64,000 nt of DNA from Riemerella columbina DSM 16469 (lineage in GTDB: Bacteria > Bacteroidota > Bacteroidia > Flavobacteriales > Weeksellaceae), in assembly GCF_000374405.1 (NCBI RefSeq), contig NZ_KB894283.1, positions 21,590 through 85,589 of the forward strand, read 5' to 3'. Each line of letters starts with the position of its first letter. Within the stretch, counting starts at the first letter, position 1. The notes beneath the pieces are model-generated. The model worked only from the letters and a program-made list of their open reading frames with translations, was not told the DNA's origin and ran no database searches. This document shows positions 61,721-64,000 of this stretch, one piece after another. Position numbers and translations under genes: made by a program.

Positions 61721-63649
61721 ATGAAAAAGTGGGCATTATTCATTAAGGAATTCTCTAATTTACTATTCTTCTGGTGCTTTGGAATCTTCTTTTTCTTTCT
61801 CTACCGATTGGGATTCATTCTATTTTTTCATAAGAAGATAGTCGTATTAGAAGCCCAAGATTTATTACGAGTATTCTTTATGGGATTTCGATTTGATGCC
61901 ACTGTGATGGGATATTTTACAATTTTACCTTTGGTTCTATCCTTTATTTTCATCCCATTAGGCAAGGCTTCGATTGTGGCAACTGTCCGTAAATTTTGTA
62001 GTTGGATTTTTATCGTTCTATCCCCTTTGATATGTTTGATTACTATCAACTATTTTATTGAATACGACAATCAGTTCAACCACTTTTTGTTTTTAGGATT
62101 ATATGATGACCAAAAGGCGGTTATGCAGACTATTTTGCAAGATTTTCATCCGTTTCTAAATCTTTTCTTATGGATTTCTATCTGTATTGTTTCTTGGTTT
62201 ATTCTCAGATTTTTTGAGCCTAGACAGCGAATTTCTAAAGCACTTCTTGCCTTTACCCAAACCAAAGTGAGACAAGTAGTTTTTATTTTGATATTGCTGA
62301 CTTTATTCGTAGGAGGAATTCGAGGTTCTTTCGCTGAGTTTCCCGCCAAACGCTTTATTGCAGGAGTTTCCAAAGACCGTTTTCTCAACAAAACCATCAT
62401 CAATCCATATCGAAGTTTGGAATACGCTTACGATGATTATAAAATGGTCAATCAAAGCAAGGAAAATCCCTACCGAAGTGATGAGGAATTGGCAAAATTA
62501 TACCCTTTGTCAACTATTGATGAATATTTGAAAAAGGAAAAAACCACAGAGCCGCTTATCCGTCCTAAACAGATTTTCTTAGTCATAATGGAAAGCTATG
62601 ATTCTTGGCCTTTGATGGAAAAATATCGTCCCTTAAAACTTTCTACTCAATTATCGAAAATTGCCGATAACGGACTTCGGTATTCTCATTTTCTACCAGC
62701 GAGTTATAATACATTCAATTCTTTTGGTGCGATTACAACGGGAATCCCCTTTGTAGGAAATAATATTAGCCATGTCCGTGAAAAGGTAGCTCCTTTTGCT
62801 ACCTCTATATTCAAGCAATTTAATGATTTGGGTTATGCTACCAACACTTTCTATGGTGGTTATCTTTCGTGGGAAAATATTGGTGAATTTTCATTATTTC
62901 AAGGTTGCGAAAATGTGTATTCGGCAATGGATAAAAATCAAGATACCTCTCTGAATGTTTGGGGAGTAGAAGATGAAGATTTGTTTAAAATTGTAATGAA
63001 TAAAGTGTCTTCTGATAGACCTTCTTTCAATGTTATTTTGACAACGAGTTACCATCCACCGTATGTTATTGATATTTACAAAAAAGGATTTCCTTATAAG
63101 ACAAAAGAAGATATGCCCAAAGAAATGCAACAATACTACGAACAAGGGATGAGTATTGAGGAAATGGGTCATCTATGGTATAGTGATAAGTGTATCGGCG
63201 ACTTTGTTAGAGAAGCACAAAAGAAATATCCTGATGCTATTTTTTGCTTTACGGGCGACCATTACGGACGAAGATTTCTAACACATCAACCCTCATTATA
63301 CGAAGAAAGTTCCGTTAATTTTATTGTTTATGGGAAAGGAATTACCCCAAAACACGACCTAACACCAGGCACCCATATTGATATCTTACCAACACTTATC
63401 GATTTGGTCGCCCCCAAAGGGTTTGAATATTATAGTTTTGGTAAATCATTGTTGGATTCGGATAAAAAAGAAGCCATCGCTTTAGATAAGATGATAGCTC
63501 AAGACTCTCTTATGGTTTTTTCCAATCAGCAAAACTTATTAATGAATTTAAACACGATGCAACCACAAAACGCTGAGCCCTCTCGTAAATACAAAAAGAA
63601 GTATACCGATTTTATGGGACTCGGTTGGTGGTATTTAACTCATAAGTAA
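61721..63649 (+). CDS. LtaS-like membrane sulfatase / phosphoglycerol transferase
   Basis: 642 residues. Five N-terminal membrane helices (about 10-225) are followed by a periplasmic sulfatase-fold domain. LVIMESYDSWP holds the metal-binding Glu-Ser, ASYNTFNSFGAITTGIPF the likely threonine nucleophile (near 330), and FCFTGDHYGRR a metal-binding Asp-His. Proteins of this build transfer phosphoglycerol or phosphoethanolamine to envelope glycans; in a Gram-negative this is not lipoteichoic acid. The acceptor is unknown. Confidence 0.9.
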   Translation: MKKWALFIKEFSNLLFFWCFGIFFFFLYRLGFILFFHKKIVVLEAQDLLRVFFMGFRFDATVMGYFTILPLVLSFIFIPLGKASIVATVRKFCSWIFIVLSPLICLITINYFIEYDNQFNHFLFLGLYDDQKAVMQTILQDFHPFLNLFLWISICIVSWFILRFFEPRQRISKALLAFTQTKVRQVVFILILLTLFVGGIRGSFAEFPAKRFIAGVSKDRFLNKTIINPYRSLEYAYDDYKMVNQSKENPYRSDEELAKLYPLSTIDEYLKKEKTTEPLIRPKQIFLVIMESYDSWPLMEKYRPLKLSTQLSKIADNGLRYSHFLPASYNTFNSFGAITTGIPFVGNNISHVREKVAPFATSIFKQFNDLGYATNTFYGGYLSWENIGEFSLFQGCENVYSAMDKNQDTSLNVWGVEDEDLFKIVMNKVSSDRPSFNVILTTSYHPPYVIDIYKKGFPYKTKEDMPKEMQQYYEQGMSIEEMGHLWYSDKCIGDFVREAQKKYPDAIFCFTGDHYGRRFLTHQPSLYEESSVNFIVYGKGITPKHDLTPGTHIDILPTLIDLVAPKGFEYYSFGKSLLDSDKKEAIALDKMIAQDSLMVFSNQQNLLMNLNTMQPQNAEPSRKYKKKYTDFMGLGWWYLTHK

Positions 63650-63731
63650 ATGGGAATTTTGGATAGTTCTGTTATTTAATAATAAACTAAGTTAATTGCT
63701 TGTATATCATATAGTAGTTTTAAGGGGCTTT

Positions 63732-64000
63732 TGACACTATCCCTTAAAGTGTGTAAGTTAAAAAGAGATGCTTAGGTTTTTAGAGTCTTAGTCTTTGGTC
63801 AAATATAAGCATAAATTGGTTTAAAACCAACCCCCAATTTCTAATAGGCATCGACCATTTCTTAGTGGCTTCTCTTATAGAGAGATATACTGACTTCATA
63901 ACCGCCTCATCGGTAGGAAAAGACATCTTGTTTTTGGTGTATTTACGGATTTTTCCATTAAGATTTTCGATTAAATTAGTGGTATAAATAATTTTACGGA
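63732..64000 (-). mobile_element. IS256-family insertion sequence, right end cut by the window
   Basis: The transposase C-terminus lies here, and the bases beyond its stop (GACACTATCCCTTAAAGTG then TGTAAGTTAAA, 63733 on) look like an IS256-type end, where TGTGTAA-like strings occur. The exact terminus and target duplication cannot be fixed without the other end. Confidence 0.55.
63780..64000 (-). CDS. IS256-family (Mutator) transposase, C-terminal part
   Basis: 73 residues are visible up to the TAA at 63782-63780. [20 protein letters not shown], then [20 protein letters not shown] and [17 protein letters not shown] match the conserved end of IS256 transposases (TTNxIE with the last catalytic Glu, then the Trp-rich tail). 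The rest of the gene lies to the right of the window. Confidence 0.9.
   Translation of the reverse strand, partial: RKIIYTTNLIENLNGKIRKYTKNKMSFPTDEAVMKSVYLSIREATKKWSMPIRNWGLVLNQFMLIFDQRLRL

Overview
The window is a chromosomal segment of a low-GC Bacteroidota, class Flavobacteriia. A member of the Weeksellaceae (the Chryseobacterium / Riemerella / Bergeyella group) is most likely. The evidence is the gldKLMN gliding / type IX secretion operon, the panC - GT5-domain - DUF4270 - glmS block, lipoproteins with short Bacteroidota lipoboxes, GLPGLI and CbpM/CbpA proteins, a UMF1-type MFS carrier, and repeated -7 elements of the Bacteroidota form TAnnTTTG. Genus and species cannot be fixed from sequence reading alone.

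Layout. 0-7.3 kb: 3' end of a beta-propeller phytase, the cbpA-cbpM chaperone pair, recG, an FKBP-like lipoprotein, an S4 RNA-binding protein, aroK, a Lys-Leu-Lys tRNA cluster and panC. 7.3-16.4 kb: envelope block of a GT5 domain, a DUF4270 lipoprotein, glmS and gldK-L-M-N. 16.4-24.8 kb: NamZ-like muramidase, FtsX-like permease, rhomboid protease, parC / small membrane protein / parE, and initiator tRNA. 24.9-28.1 kb: a BlaI/BlaR1-like regulatory pair with two candidate operators and a frameshifted GLPGLI gene. 28.1-33.4 kb: fabI, a coiled-coil protein, zapA, a probable 6S RNA, rny, a lipoprotein amidase and Ser-Pro-Arg tRNAs. 33.6-43.2 kb: thiolase, MFS carrier, rlmH, BrkB-family protein, GNAT, menF with a hotdog thioesterase and an acyltransferase, and a PadR-PspC pair.

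43.2-49.4 kb is the accessory part. Two inward-facing copies of a modular repeat (about 43285-43421 and 47810-47962) bracket a truncated DUF3995 gene, an FAD monooxygenase, a SAP-domain protein, an AlkC/AlkD-like protein, an O6-alkylguanine methyltransferase and a broken isochorismatase. Decay continues just outside, with broken DUF3885-like and PdeM-like genes. 49.4-63.7 kb returns to intact genes: ung, an M3 peptidase, an extended SDR, two adjacent PPK2 kinases, a DEAD-box helicase, DUF4136/DUF5522 proteins, a PLP enzyme, a glucosaminidase, hemL and an LtaS-like sulfatase. The right edge cuts into an IS256-family transposase.

How the genes fit together. Much of the window serves envelope and wall metabolism: glmS, NamZ, amidase, glucosaminidase, fabI, the acyltransferase and the LtaS-like enzyme. 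GldKLMN supplies the secretion/gliding machine. The repair genes (recG, alkylation repair, ogt, ung, pdeM remnant) are partly concentrated around the repeat-bracketed segment. Its modular repeats, with a constant scaffold and one fully exchanged hairpin arm, are the least explained structure here.
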